Part shown: in pieces, positions 17,187-25,499 of the stretch | Layout: every line of letters begins with the position of its first letter | Numbering within the stretch: the stretch's first letter is position 1 | Assembly (NCBI RefSeq): GCF_001683335.1 | Contig: NZ_CP016201.1 | Span: 1,203,945 to 1,254,753 of the forward strand | DNA: 50,809 nt | Origin: Selenomonas sp. oral taxon 126 | GTDB taxonomy: Bacteria > Bacillota > Negativicutes > Selenomonadales > Selenomonadaceae | Direction: 5' to 3' | Position numbers and translations under genes: made by a program | The notes under the pieces: generated by a model | Seen by the model: the letters and a program-made list of their open reading frames with translations, nothing else | Database searches by the model: none | What the model was told of the DNA's origin: nothing

Positions 17187-18254
17187 ATGGAAAGAACTGA
17201 GTACCAGAAGAGAACGGAGCATGATAAGCGCGAAAAACTGCGTAAAATCAAGCCGAAGGTTGTTGCAAAATTCGAGAAGTACGAGGAACTGCACGCGCGT
17301 GGGCAGTATACGCCGATCATTGAGTTTACCTATGATTACCGCTGCAATATGAGCTGCCCGCACTGCAGCAACCTTTGTTTTTCCCCGAAGGAGCGGAGCC
17401 TTACCCCGGAGGTGATCGGGCACGTGGCAGATCAGGCTGATGCCATGGGGCTTGCCCAGATGGGGATCTCCGGCGGAGAGCCGCTGATGTTCCCCGATCT
17501 GGAGGATGTTGTCAAGGCGATTGGCCCGGATCGGTTTCATCTCTTCATCAGCACAAACGGTGCTCTGCTGAGCGAGAAAAAGGCTAAGTGGCTGAGATCC
17601 ATCGGCATTGATAAAGTAAAGATCAGCCTCGACTGCATTGACGAGGACGGACCGTCGTTCCACGACAAGGGGCAGACGAGCGCAGCGCTGCGCGCACTCA
17701 AGAATGCCGTGGCTGCAGATCTGCAGCCTGTGGCACAGACCGTATTCACCCACCAGAACTGCCGCACGCTGGAGACGGAGCGCATGGCAGCATACTGTCA
17801 GGAGAACGACATTCAGGTAGACATCATGCTGGGCAAGGCGATCGGACGCTGGGAGGGGCATGAGGAAATCTTGGTCGATGGTTCTGACTTGCAATATATA
17901 CGGAAACTGCATGAAAAGTACCCTGTACTGCATCTTGATACCTTCCCGACCTACCATGAGAAGCAGGGATCCTGCGGCGCCGTCAAAAAGATTCTCGAGG
18001 TGACGAAATACGGGGATGTCATGCCCTGCGTCTTCATCCACATTGCAATCGGCAATGTCTTTGACGATACGCTTGCTGAGATTATGGAGCGCGGTCTGTC
18101 GATCCGCCATTTCCGACAGGACAGTCCGATCTGTCTCTCGGGTGTCGACCGCCGTTTCATCAAGAACCATATGTCGAAATTCTACGGGAAGAAACTTCCG
18201 ATCAGCTATAAAGAAGCCTTTTCGGAAGAGGATTTCGTCAAGGATGATAAATGA
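17187..18254 (+). CDS. Radical SAM protein with C-terminal SPASM-like region
   Basis: A 355-residue radical SAM enzyme. The 4Fe-4S motif CNMSCPHC (CX3CX2C) lies near residue 53, with ISGGEPLMFPDLEDV as the GGEP motif and LFISTNGALLS after it. Further cysteines follow in SCGAVKKILEVTKYGDVMPC and near SPICLSG, suggesting an auxiliary cluster of the SPASM/twitch type. Such enzymes modify peptides or small molecules by radical chemistry; the substrate here is unknown. It follows the first FkbM gene by 14 nt and overlaps the next radical SAM gene by 4 nt (ATGA), so it is part of the operon. It is only distantly like the tandem pair at 27945-30039. Confidence 0.82.
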   Translation: MERTEYQKRTEHDKREKLRKIKPKVVAKFEKYEELHARGQYTPIIEFTYDYRCNMSCPHCSNLCFSPKERSLTPEVIGHVADQADAMGLAQMGISGGEPLMFPDLEDVVKAIGPDRFHLFISTNGALLSEKKAKWLRSIGIDKVKISLDCIDEDGPSFHDKGQTSAALRALKNAVAADLQPVAQTVFTHQNCRTLETERMAAYCQENDIQVDIMLGKAIGRWEGHEEILVDGSDLQYIRKLHEKYPVLHLDTFPTYHEKQGSCGAVKKILEVTKYGDVMPCVFIHIAIGNVFDDTLAEIMERGLSIRHFRQDSPICLSGVDRRFIKNHMSKFYGKKLPISYKEAFSEEDFVKDDK

Positions 18255-19294
18255 TGGAGATCGTTCGTTACACTGAGCTGAAAAACACCAAACGGCATGA
18301 CCTTCGCGATGTCATCCCGCTCGCAAAGCCCTATACCCTTTTGATCGAGCCGAGCAGCTCCTGCAACTTCCGTTGCCGCATGTGCTTTCAAAGTGCGGCG
18401 CAGGAGAAATTCAAGGACAAGCGGCAGACGATGGATATGGGGCTCTTTCGCCGCGTTATCGCGCAGGCAAAGGCGTGGGAGGGCGAGCGATTCAAGGTGC
18501 TGAAGCTCTGTATCTACGGCGAGCCGTTCACGAACCCGCACTTTACGGAGATGCTCGCCGAGGCACATACGGCGGATATTGCCGACCGCATCGAGACAAC
18601 GAGCAATGCGTCGCTCCTGACGGAGGATATATGTCGCGGACTCGTGCGCGGCGGTCTTGACTATCTGCGCGTGTCGATCTACTCCGCAATCCCGGAGAAG
18701 CATCTCTCGATTACGGATTCCAATGTGCCCATGCAGCGCGTTCACGACAACCTGCTCATGCTCCAGCGCGTAAAGCGGGAGATGGGGAGTGAGCGGCCGT
18801 TCATTGCGTGCAAGATGCTGAACACCTTTGACGAAGCGGAAAATCAAATCTTTCGCGATGCCTATGCCGACGTGGCGGATGAGATCTATATCGACGAGCC
18901 GCACAGCTGGGTGGAGATTGAGGGCGAGCAGTTTATCGATCGCCTTTACGGCGATGACATTGGCAAGGTGCAGCGGCAGATGACGGGGCGTGCGGCGTGT
19001 CCCATGCCATTTACCACGCTTGCCGTACGCTCGGATGGGGCGGTATCACCCTGCTGTAACGACTGGTACGGCGGCACGAACCTCAGCAATGTGCTGGACG
19101 AGTCTCTCGCAGACATCTGGAACGGATGGAAACTCTACGATTTTCAGGTCATGCAGCTTGAGAAGCGCAACCGCGAGAACATCAGCTGCCGCGGCTGCTC
19201 GGTCTACAAGAGCGCGCATTATACGCGGGATGATATTGACGATGTGCCGGTTGCGCAGCTGCGCCGACCAATCGGGGAGGAAATGCACGGATGA
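18251..19294 (+). CDS. Radical SAM/SPASM protein
   Basis: A 347-residue radical SAM enzyme with CNFRCRMC (CX3CX2C) near residue 38, ICIYGEPFTNP-type GEP motif (LCIYGEPFTNP) and TTSNASLL. The C-terminal SPASM region holds CPMPFTTLAVRSDGAVSPCC and CRGC, enough cysteines for one or two more Fe-S clusters. It overlaps both neighbours by 4 nt (ATGA at each end), which implies translational coupling with another radical SAM protein upstream and an FkbM methyltransferase downstream. The substrate is unknown. The pattern resembles SPASM proteins in surface polysaccharide and flagellar glycan clusters. Confidence 0.84.
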   Translation: MMEIVRYTELKNTKRHDLRDVIPLAKPYTLLIEPSSSCNFRCRMCFQSAAQEKFKDKRQTMDMGLFRRVIAQAKAWEGERFKVLKLCIYGEPFTNPHFTEMLAEAHTADIADRIETTSNASLLTEDICRGLVRGGLDYLRVSIYSAIPEKHLSITDSNVPMQRVHDNLLMLQRVKREMGSERPFIACKMLNTFDEAENQIFRDAYADVADEIYIDEPHSWVEIEGEQFIDRLYGDDIGKVQRQMTGRAACPMPFTTLAVRSDGAVSPCCNDWYGGTNLSNVLDESLADIWNGWKLYDFQVMQLEKRNRENISCRGCSVYKSAHYTRDDIDDVPVAQLRRPIGEEMHG

Positions 19295-20220
19295 ACGAGA
19301 GGACACTGGTCTACGGCCTTGGCAAAGAGTATCAGGAGCATCGGGAATGGGTCGCGACGCACTTTCGTGTGACGGGATACTGTGACCAGGATGTGACGCG
19401 TATGCCGCCGGAGGGTGCCGTTTGCAAGGATGAGCTGAAGGAGCGCCTTGCAGAGTTTGATCTGGTGCTCGTTACGGCTGACCCCGTCAGCATTGTCGCG
19501 GATCTGTTGGAGGAGTTCCATGTTCCGCTGGAAAAGATTCGCGTGCTTTATTATGAGCTTGCGAAGCAGGTGCCGCCGTTGCGCACATTCTACGGTGAGA
19601 ATGCCGAGGATGCCGTGCTTATGCTGCTCTGCCGGGAGCTGGGACTCTCCTTTGAGGGGCTTTCCTATTTGGAGATCGGGACGAACGACCCCGTACGCTT
19701 CAATAACACGTACAATCTCTACCGGCTCGGCGCACGCGGACTCCTCGTTGACCCGCTTCCCGCGGTGGGGGAGCTCATTCGGATGTCGCGTTCCGAGGAT
19801 TGCTTCCTGCACGCGGCGGTTTCGGCAGAGGGAGACGGCGCGCAGAAGCTGTTCTTTGCGAGCAAAAGCTCCACGGTCAGCAGCCTTTCGTATGAGCATC
19901 ACAAGGCATGGGACGGTGTTTCGCACAACGAAGTGTATGAGATTCCGGTCGATGTGTTCGGCATCAATACGATCCTTGAGCGGATGGAGGAGACTCCTGA
20001 CCTCCTGCTTGTCGATGCGGAGGGGGAGGACGAAAAGATCCTGACTGCGCTCGACTACACGCGCTTTTGCCCGAAGGTCATCATGGTCGAGATGGATCAT
20101 CTGGACAGCTCGCGTGCACATATGATGCAGTTTATGAAAGACCACGGATATATCGAATATACGACCATTAAGTACAATACGATCTTTATTGCAGCGCATC
20201 TGTGGGATGCAGTGGTCTAG
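19291..20220 (+). CDS. FkbM-family methyltransferase
   Basis: A 309-residue protein. The first 100 residues start with TLVYGLGKEYQEHREW, a Rossmann-like fold similar to that of the other FkbM proteins here. The methyltransferase part has YLEIGTNDPVRFNNTYNLYR as SAM motif, GLLVDPLP, STVSSL, and LLLVDAEGEDEKIL as the acidic motif, ending with VEMDH. It differs in detail from the two longer FkbM paralogues and may use a different acceptor. It starts in a 4-nt overlap with the preceding radical SAM gene and is followed after 9 nt by another FkbM gene. Confidence 0.8.
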   Translation: MNERTLVYGLGKEYQEHREWVATHFRVTGYCDQDVTRMPPEGAVCKDELKERLAEFDLVLVTADPVSIVADLLEEFHVPLEKIRVLYYELAKQVPPLRTFYGENAEDAVLMLLCRELGLSFEGLSYLEIGTNDPVRFNNTYNLYRLGARGLLVDPLPAVGELIRMSRSEDCFLHAAVSAEGDGAQKLFFASKSSTVSSLSYEHHKAWDGVSHNEVYEIPVDVFGINTILERMEETPDLLLVDAEGEDEKILTALDYTRFCPKVIMVEMDHLDSSRAHMMQFMKDHGYIEYTTIKYNTIFIAAHLWDAVV

Positions 20221-20229
20221 GGGCATACG

Positions 20230-21363
20230 ATGGGAAATCAGAAAGAGACGGCTGTCCGGTTGCTGAGTGAAAACTTCACGGCGGTGATGGAGGCGCGCAG
20301 CGCATGGCGTGCTGCAGTACAGCAGATGTTCCGGGATGGTGAGCCGGTCTATCTCTGGGGCACGGGACAGATGGGACAGTGGGCTGCCCATCTCGTGCGC
20401 GATATGGGCGGACAGCTTGCGGCCTTTGTTGACAATAATGCCGTCCGCTGGGGAACGGAGATGGAGGGCGTTTCCTGCATCTCTCCGGAGCAGCTGAGGG
20501 AGGCTACAGATCCCCTTGTCGTCATCGGTGTCGGCATGAGTGGAGCTGCTGTTGCAGCGCAGCTTGCGGACATGAACATTCGGCGTGTGCTGGATATGCC
20601 GGATTTCTATTTGAACAGTCTGTTTGATGACCTTCGTTCTGTCAACCCCGCAGATGTTGCTGCACGTGTAGAAAGGTGTTTTGACCTTCTCGCGGATGAG
20701 CGTTCGAGAGATGTCCTGCTCGCAAAGCTCGAGGGCTTCTTTAAGTTTGAGCCGGGCTTCGGTAACCAGAAATATTATGGAGAAGTATGTCAGGGCGATC
20801 AGTATTTTCAGGATGATATCATTCGCTTTACAGAGGCATCCGTCCTCGTGGACTGCGGGGCATATACGGGCGATACGATGGAGGATTTCCTGCGGCGCGG
20901 CTATCCGTTCCGGAAATATATTGCCTATGAACTCACGCAGCAGAACTACAGTGTGTTGCAGGACAACATAAAGAATGTCCATGGGTGCATAGGAGAACTG
21001 CTTGCGTACAACTGCGGCGTGGGTGAGAGAAATGAGCAGATTTACTATGACGATGTTGTTTCGGCATCGGCGATTTCGTCCGTCGGTACGCGCGGGGAGA
21101 TTGTCCGTATGGACGATCATCTGCAGGGAGAGGATGTCAGCTTTATCAAGATGGACATCGAGGGGGCGGAGCGGGCTGCGCTGCGCGGTGCAGAGCAGCT
21201 GATTCGCCGCTGCCGTCCCGATCTTGCGATCTGTGTCTATCATTCAATCTCTGATCTCTTCGAGATACCGCTCTACATCCATTCGATCGTACCGGAGTAT
21301 CGTCTGTATCTCAGACATCATACGCCTGTATTCTGCGAAACGGTCTGCTATGCCGTGATCTGA
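20230..21363 (+). CDS. FkbM-family methyltransferase with N-terminal Rossmann domain
   Basis: A 377-residue paralogue of the protein at 16045-17172. The N-terminal domain has VYLWGTGQMGQWAAHLV, then VDNNAVRWG and LVVIGVGMSGAAVAAQL, a fold like those that sense or bind nucleotide sugars. The FkbM domain has VLVDCGAYTGDTMEDFL near residue 208, FIKMDIEGAERAALRGAEQLIRR, and the same ending pattern YRLYLRHHTPVFCETVCYAV. It probably methylates a sugar hydroxyl in the island's glycan. It lies 22 nt before the C-methyltransferase, which uses a TTG start. Confidence 0.83.
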   Translation: MGNQKETAVRLLSENFTAVMEARSAWRAAVQQMFRDGEPVYLWGTGQMGQWAAHLVRDMGGQLAAFVDNNAVRWGTEMEGVSCISPEQLREATDPLVVIGVGMSGAAVAAQLADMNIRRVLDMPDFYLNSLFDDLRSVNPADVAARVERCFDLLADERSRDVLLAKLEGFFKFEPGFGNQKYYGEVCQGDQYFQDDIIRFTEASVLVDCGAYTGDTMEDFLRRGYPFRKYIAYELTQQNYSVLQDNIKNVHGCIGELLAYNCGVGERNEQIYYDDVVSASAISSVGTRGEIVRMDDHLQGEDVSFIKMDIEGAERAALRGAEQLIRRCRPDLAICVYHSISDLFEIPLYIHSIVPEYRLYLRHHTPVFCETVCYAVI

Positions 21364-21385
21364 TTTGCCGTAGGAGGGGTCTACG

Positions 21386-22516
21386 TTGCATTGTCGTATA
21401 TGTGCACAGGAAATGGGGGGAGAGCCCCTGCTTGAATACCGTAATATGCCGAAATCGGCGCAGTTCTTCCCCGCTCCCGAGGAAGCAGAGACGGAGCAGG
21501 GCGTGGATCTGCGCCTTTTCGTATGCCCATACTGCGGCATGATGCAGCTGGACGGGGCGCCTGTCCCCTACTATCGCGAGGTCATTCGCGCGACGCGCGT
21601 CTCTCCCGAGATGCGTGCGTTCCGCGTGCAGCAGTTCCGCGACTGGATCGCGCGCTATCATCTGGAGGGCAAGCGGATCATTGAGATCGGCTGCGGCGGC
21701 GGCGAATTCCTCTCCATGATGGAGGAGGCGGGCGCGGATGTGCAGGGCATCGAGTACAGCGAGACGCTTGTACGGCAGGCAGCGGCGGAGGGGCTGCGCG
21801 TACATCAGCAATTCCTCGAGGAGGGTGCGGAGGAGATCCCCGGTGCGCCCTACGATGCGTTTTATATCCTGAGCTTCCTCGAGCACAACCCCGACCCATG
21901 CGCCTATCTGCGCAGGATCGCGCGGAATCTGACGGATGATGCCGTGGGCATTGTCGAGGTGCCGGATGTCGATATGGTGCTGCGTGAGCATCTCTATTCG
22001 GAGTTCATACAGGATCATCTGCTTTACTTCACCGAGGATACCTTGCGGCGAACGCTCGAGCACTGCGGGTTCGAGGTGCTCGCGTGCAGCTCCATCTGGC
22101 ACGGCTATGTACTGTCTGCCGAGGTGCGAAAGAGGCGCGCGCCGGATGTCAGTGGATTCCTTGCGCAGCAGGATCGTGTGACGAAGAGTGTGGATGCATT
22201 TCTCTCCGAAATGGAGGGGCGCGGTCTTCGGACGGCGGTCTGGGGAGCGGGACACGCGGCGCTTGCCGATCTCTCGCTGCTCGGGATGGTGGGGCGCATC
22301 GACGTGGTGCTCGACTCGGCAGACTTCAAGCAGAACAAGCTCACGCCTGCAACGCATATTCCGATTGTTGCGCCCTCCGTGCTGCGTGAGGGGAAGATCG
22401 GCGCTGTGCTCGTCATGGCGGGGAGCTACTCCTCGGAGATTGTACGCCTGCTCGAGGAACAATATCCGCATGTCGTGCGTGCTGTCTTGGAACATGACGG
22501 CGTGCGGAGGGCATGA
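21386..22516 (+). CDS. Sugar C-methyltransferase-like protein (zinc-binding, class I SAM)
   Basis: A 376-residue protein with the three-part plan of NDP-sugar C-methyltransferases. The N-terminal zinc-binding segment has CRICAQ and CPYCGMMQ. The SAM domain has IIEIGCGGGEFLSMMEEAG near residue 97. The C-terminal Rossmann-like domain starts at TAVWGAGHAA near residue 280. The TTG start is set by AGGAGGGG 8 nt upstream and by the need to include the first CxxC. Known relatives methylate C-3 of NDP-4-keto-6-deoxy sugars; the RfbG homologue in this island makes that kind of intermediate. It overlaps the next gene (ATGATG), so both are coupled. Confidence 0.8.
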   Translation: MHCRICAQEMGGEPLLEYRNMPKSAQFFPAPEEAETEQGVDLRLFVCPYCGMMQLDGAPVPYYREVIRATRVSPEMRAFRVQQFRDWIARYHLEGKRIIEIGCGGGEFLSMMEEAGADVQGIEYSETLVRQAAAEGLRVHQQFLEEGAEEIPGAPYDAFYILSFLEHNPDPCAYLRRIARNLTDDAVGIVEVPDVDMVLREHLYSEFIQDHLLYFTEDTLRRTLEHCGFEVLACSSIWHGYVLSAEVRKRRAPDVSGFLAQQDRVTKSVDAFLSEMEGRGLRTAVWGAGHAALADLSLLGMVGRIDVVLDSADFKQNKLTPATHIPIVAPSVLREGKIGAVLVMAGSYSSEIVRLLEEQYPHVVRAVLEHDGVRRA

Positions 22517-23385
22517 TGGAGCGTGTGATTGTTACAGGTGCGGCTGGATTTCTGGGATGGAATCTCGTTGATTTTCTTCTTGCACATGATTTTCTTGTCG
22601 ATGCCATTGTGCGTCCGAACTCTCCGAGCAATGCGCGGCTTGCGGAGCATCCGCATCTGCGCGTCATTCCCCTTGCAATGGAGGAGATCTCGCGTCTGCC
22701 TGAACAGATCGCTGCGCCGTGTGACTATGCGGTGCATCTGGCGTGGGATTCGCGACGTACGGATTTTGCAGCACAGCGCGCAAGCCTTTCCTCCACATTG
22801 GATTTTGTGGAGGCACTTGGCGTGATCGGCTGCCGTCGCTTTCTCGGCATCGGCTCACAGGCGGAGTACGGCGTGACGAACGAGATCATGGAGGAGATAC
22901 TTCTGCCGCAGCCAGTCACCCCCTATGGGGCTGCGAAGGTCGCGGCACTTCATCTGACGCGTCTGCGTGCGCAGCAGCTCGGTATCGACTGGGTCTGGGG
23001 ACGCGTGTTCAGCGTCTACGGAGACTATGAGTCGGAGACAACGCTCCTCTCCTATCTCGCTCGTACGTTGCGCAGTGGACAGATACCGCAGATGACAGCC
23101 GGAACGCAGCTCTGGGACTATCTCCATGCAGAGGATGCAGCGGCGGCGATGACGGCGCTCCTCCTGCGCGGCAGGGCGGGCGAGGTCTATAATATTGCGC
23201 ACGGCGATGTGCGCCCTCTGCGCTCCTTCACCGAGGAACTGCGGACAGCACTCGCGCCTGACCTGCAGATCGCCTACGGCATGTCCGAGCGTCCGCCCAC
23301 GTCTATGCGCCCATCTGTGGAAAAGATACAGGCTGATACAGGATGGAGGGCAAAGGTGAGTTTTGTTGAGGGGGTAAAACGTTAA
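22513..23385 (+). CDS. NAD-dependent epimerase/reductase, CDP-dideoxyhexose synthase-like
   Basis: An extended SDR protein of 290 residues (ATG at 22513 or 22516). The nucleotide motif is VTGAAGFLGWNLVDFLL, the catalytic region is GIGSQAEYG and the YxxxK is YGAAKVAAL. It resembles 4-keto reductases such as RfbJ (CDP-abequose synthase) and Prt in size and pattern, and the RfbG and RfbH homologues 2.1 kb downstream would supply their substrate. It could also be a C-methyl-sugar reductase paired with the preceding gene. The protein ends abruptly after VEGVKR, a few residues shorter than is usual for the family, exactly where an AT-rich cassette begins; mild truncation by insertion is possible. 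Confidence 0.75.
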   Translation: MMERVIVTGAAGFLGWNLVDFLLAHDFLVDAIVRPNSPSNARLAEHPHLRVIPLAMEEISRLPEQIAAPCDYAVHLAWDSRRTDFAAQRASLSSTLDFVEALGVIGCRRFLGIGSQAEYGVTNEIMEEILLPQPVTPYGAAKVAALHLTRLRAQQLGIDWVWGRVFSVYGDYESETTLLSYLARTLRSGQIPQMTAGTQLWDYLHAEDAAAAMTALLLRGRAGEVYNIAHGDVRPLRSFTEELRTALAPDLQIAYGMSERPPTSMRPSVEKIQADTGWRAKVSFVEGVKR

Positions 23386-23399
23386 AAAAGAGAAAAATA

Positions 23400-23460
23400 C
23401 AACTGAATTTGCATCGTTTGTGCAAATTCAGTTGACAAATTGGACAAAAAATACTACGCT
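23400..23460 (+). promoter_or_regulatory. Perfect 14-bp palindrome overlapping a TTGACA promoter
   Basis: CAACTGAATTTGCA (23400-23413) and its exact complement (23421-23434) flank a 7-nt spacer. A consensus -35 TTGACA (23432-23437) overlaps the right arm; a weak -10 (TACGCT, 23455-23460) follows 17 nt later. No T-run follows on the + strand, so it is not a + terminator; on the - strand the arm is followed by a T-rich stretch. An operator for autoregulation of the ATPase-HEPN cassette is the simplest reading. The ATPase ribosome site AAGGGGG lies at 23467-23473. Confidence 0.6.
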
Positions 23461-23481
23461 CCTTACAAGGGGGTATGATTT

Positions 23482-24750
23482 ATGCTGTTGCAGTTTTCGT
23501 GCAGTAACTATAAGTCGATCAAAGAGAAAATAGATTTTTCCATGAAGGCGTCAAGTGATACCTCGATGTTGGATCGGACAAAGAAGTATAATGGCTCGAA
23601 CATTCTGCGTATGGCGGCCATCTATGGGGCGAACGGATCGGGTAAGAGCAATTTCGTTTCCGCAATCGCCTTTGCTCAGAACATGATTGCCAACAGCGTT
23701 CGGAATCAGCCGGGAGAGCCGATTCCTCTGCGTCCGCACAAATTGAGCTCGGAGGACATGCCGAGCAGCTTTGAGTTTCAATTTGTGATTGAGAATGTTC
23801 GTTATGCCTATGGGTTTTCGATTCTCGATGGTGAGATCAACGAGGAGTATCTATACCATTTCCCGAATCAGAAACAATCAAGGATTTTTGAACGCAAGGG
23901 ATTGACACTTACCTTTGGTCGCACATATCAAAAACCCTTTGCGCTTGCTATGAGGGCGCTCAAAGAAAATCGTCTGTTTTTGTCTTGTGCCGCAAATTTT
24001 TCCTCTGTACCAGAGACAGAAAATGTTTTTTTATTCTTTCAGCAGGGACTTCTCCTTTATAAAACAGCAATCGATGAACCTAGCATGAACAATTGGATGG
24101 AACACTCGATTGAAGCGATGAATGAAGATCCTAAAGTCAAAGAGGCGTTCATGCGTGTGCTGGCATATTTGGGTACGGAAGTAAAGGGGGTTGAGACAAA
24201 GTTAGAAACTGTAGATCTTAGCAAAATGAATGATAAGATTCCGGAGCCGGTTCGTGCTTTGCTGGAAGATCAAGGACACGAAATCCGATCTGTTAGAGCA
24301 CGCCTAATTTATGAAAAATTTGCAACAGATCTGATGTCGGAAGAGTCGACAGGAATCAAAAAATTATTTCAGATCATATGTCCGTTTATTGAGATTCTAA
24401 GCACGGGAAGGATACTGATATGCGACGAACTGGAAACGGGGCTGCATGAAAATATTGTGACACAACTGATCAAACTGTTCTATGCAAATGCGCCCGAAAA
24501 GTTTGCGCAGCTTATATTTACAACGCATGATACAAATTTGCTCGATTTGGAGCTGTTCCGCAGGGATCAGATTTGGTTCACGGAACTTAATGAAGATCGT
24601 GCAACGGATCTCTATTCCCTTGTGGAGCTCAGAAATGTTCGGAAGAATGAAAATGTATCCGCGCGATATATCGAAGGGAAATATGGCGCTATTCCCATGC
24701 TGAATGAAGAGCTTATCAACAGTGTTATTGAGAGCGATGTGACGGTATAA
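23482..24750 (+). CDS. AAA-family ATPase (OLD/RloA-like, AAA_15/AAA_21 type)
   Basis: A 422-residue ABC-type ATPase of the kind found in phage-defence modules. Walker A is GANGSGKS (49-56), preceded by the SNYKSI opening typical of this family. A signature-like EESTGIKKL is near 287-295, Walker B with catalytic Glu is ILICDE (311-316), and the switch His349 is in FTTHD. Near the C-terminus, EGKYGAIPML is a family hallmark. It is intact. The gene is clearly richer in A and T than its neighbours, and uses codons such as AAA, ATT and TTG more. Its TAA stop overlaps the ATG of the HEPN gene (TAATG), so the two are coupled. Likely role: ATP-driven sensor or control unit for the HEPN protein. Confidence 0.85.
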   Translation: MLLQFSCSNYKSIKEKIDFSMKASSDTSMLDRTKKYNGSNILRMAAIYGANGSGKSNFVSAIAFAQNMIANSVRNQPGEPIPLRPHKLSSEDMPSSFEFQFVIENVRYAYGFSILDGEINEEYLYHFPNQKQSRIFERKGLTLTFGRTYQKPFALAMRALKENRLFLSCAANFSSVPETENVFLFFQQGLLLYKTAIDEPSMNNWMEHSIEAMNEDPKVKEAFMRVLAYLGTEVKGVETKLETVDLSKMNDKIPEPVRALLEDQGHEIRSVRARLIYEKFATDLMSEESTGIKKLFQIICPFIEILSTGRILICDELETGLHENIVTQLIKLFYANAPEKFAQLIFTTHDTNLLDLELFRRDQIWFTELNEDRATDLYSLVELRNVRKNENVSARYIEGKYGAIPMLNEELINSVIESDVTV

Positions 24751-25499
24751 TGGCGATGGAGCGAGACTTATCTTTAGCCGATCGGAAAGTTGATACAAAA
24801 CCAAGCAGGGATGTGATCGTTTTTCGTATTGACGATATTGATCACCATTTTCAAGAGAGCCTTGATCTGATACAGAAACAACTCAATTGCATAGAGGATA
24901 TTTCTGCGCTGGATGAATGTGTTGCCGAAGAGGTGTTGAGGGCGCAGATTGTTGCCTTGGACAGTGCTTTTGATTTTTATCTTCACGAAGTCATCAAGTT
25001 CGGCATAGTGGCAATATATCATAGGGACAACGGCTTTTTACCAACAAAAAAATACAACAATTTGCCTGTTCAGATGACATATATTGAAGATGCCATTGCC
25101 CAGCATCCCGATGATACATGGCTGAAGGATTGGATCGATGTGACATATTCATGGAAACCATATATGTCGTATGAGTCCTTTAAAGAGGTGTGTCATCTTA
25201 TTGACGTTGGGGTCAGTCGTGTTTCTGATGCGATTTATCAGCGTGGGAAGGGAATAGACCCCATACAAGAGTTGAGATCAGCGATTGACAATTTATATGA
25301 TCATCGCAATCGCATTGCACATCAATCGGATCGACAATCTGAAAACGCCGTACGCTGTGTAATAACAAAGGACACTGTGGAGACTTATATTCATAACATC
25401 AAATGCATTGTGAGCGAGATGAGCAAGCAGATCAAAGAGAAACAATCGGGGGTGGATCGACAGTCTTCGGAGGAAGAAAAATCAGATGATGAACCTTAA
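24750..25499 (+). CDS. HEPN-domain protein, putative ribonuclease toxin
   Basis: A 249-residue, mostly helical protein. The decisive motif is RNRIAH (R186, N187, H191), the RNxxxH signature of HEPN ribonucleases, preceded by LRSAIDNLYDHR. An upstream helix with LRAQIVALDSAFDFYLHEVIKFG (62-84) fits RiboL-PSP-HEPN proteins. HEPN RNases cut RNA and often act as toxins or abortive-infection effectors. It is coupled to the ATPase by TAATG. Its last codons (encoding SSEEEKSDDEP) overlap the rfbG ribosome site and first 14 bases, so the tail may be derived from host leader DNA rather than from the toxin. AT-rich like its partner. Annotation as toxin is inference; RNase activity is suggested by the motif. 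Confidence 0.78.
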   Translation: MAMERDLSLADRKVDTKPSRDVIVFRIDDIDHHFQESLDLIQKQLNCIEDISALDECVAEEVLRAQIVALDSAFDFYLHEVIKFGIVAIYHRDNGFLPTKKYNNLPVQMTYIEDAIAQHPDDTWLKDWIDVTYSWKPYMSYESFKEVCHLIDVGVSRVSDAIYQRGKGIDPIQELRSAIDNLYDHRNRIAHQSDRQSENAVRCVITKDTVETYIHNIKCIVSEMSKQIKEKQSGVDRQSSEEEKSDDEP

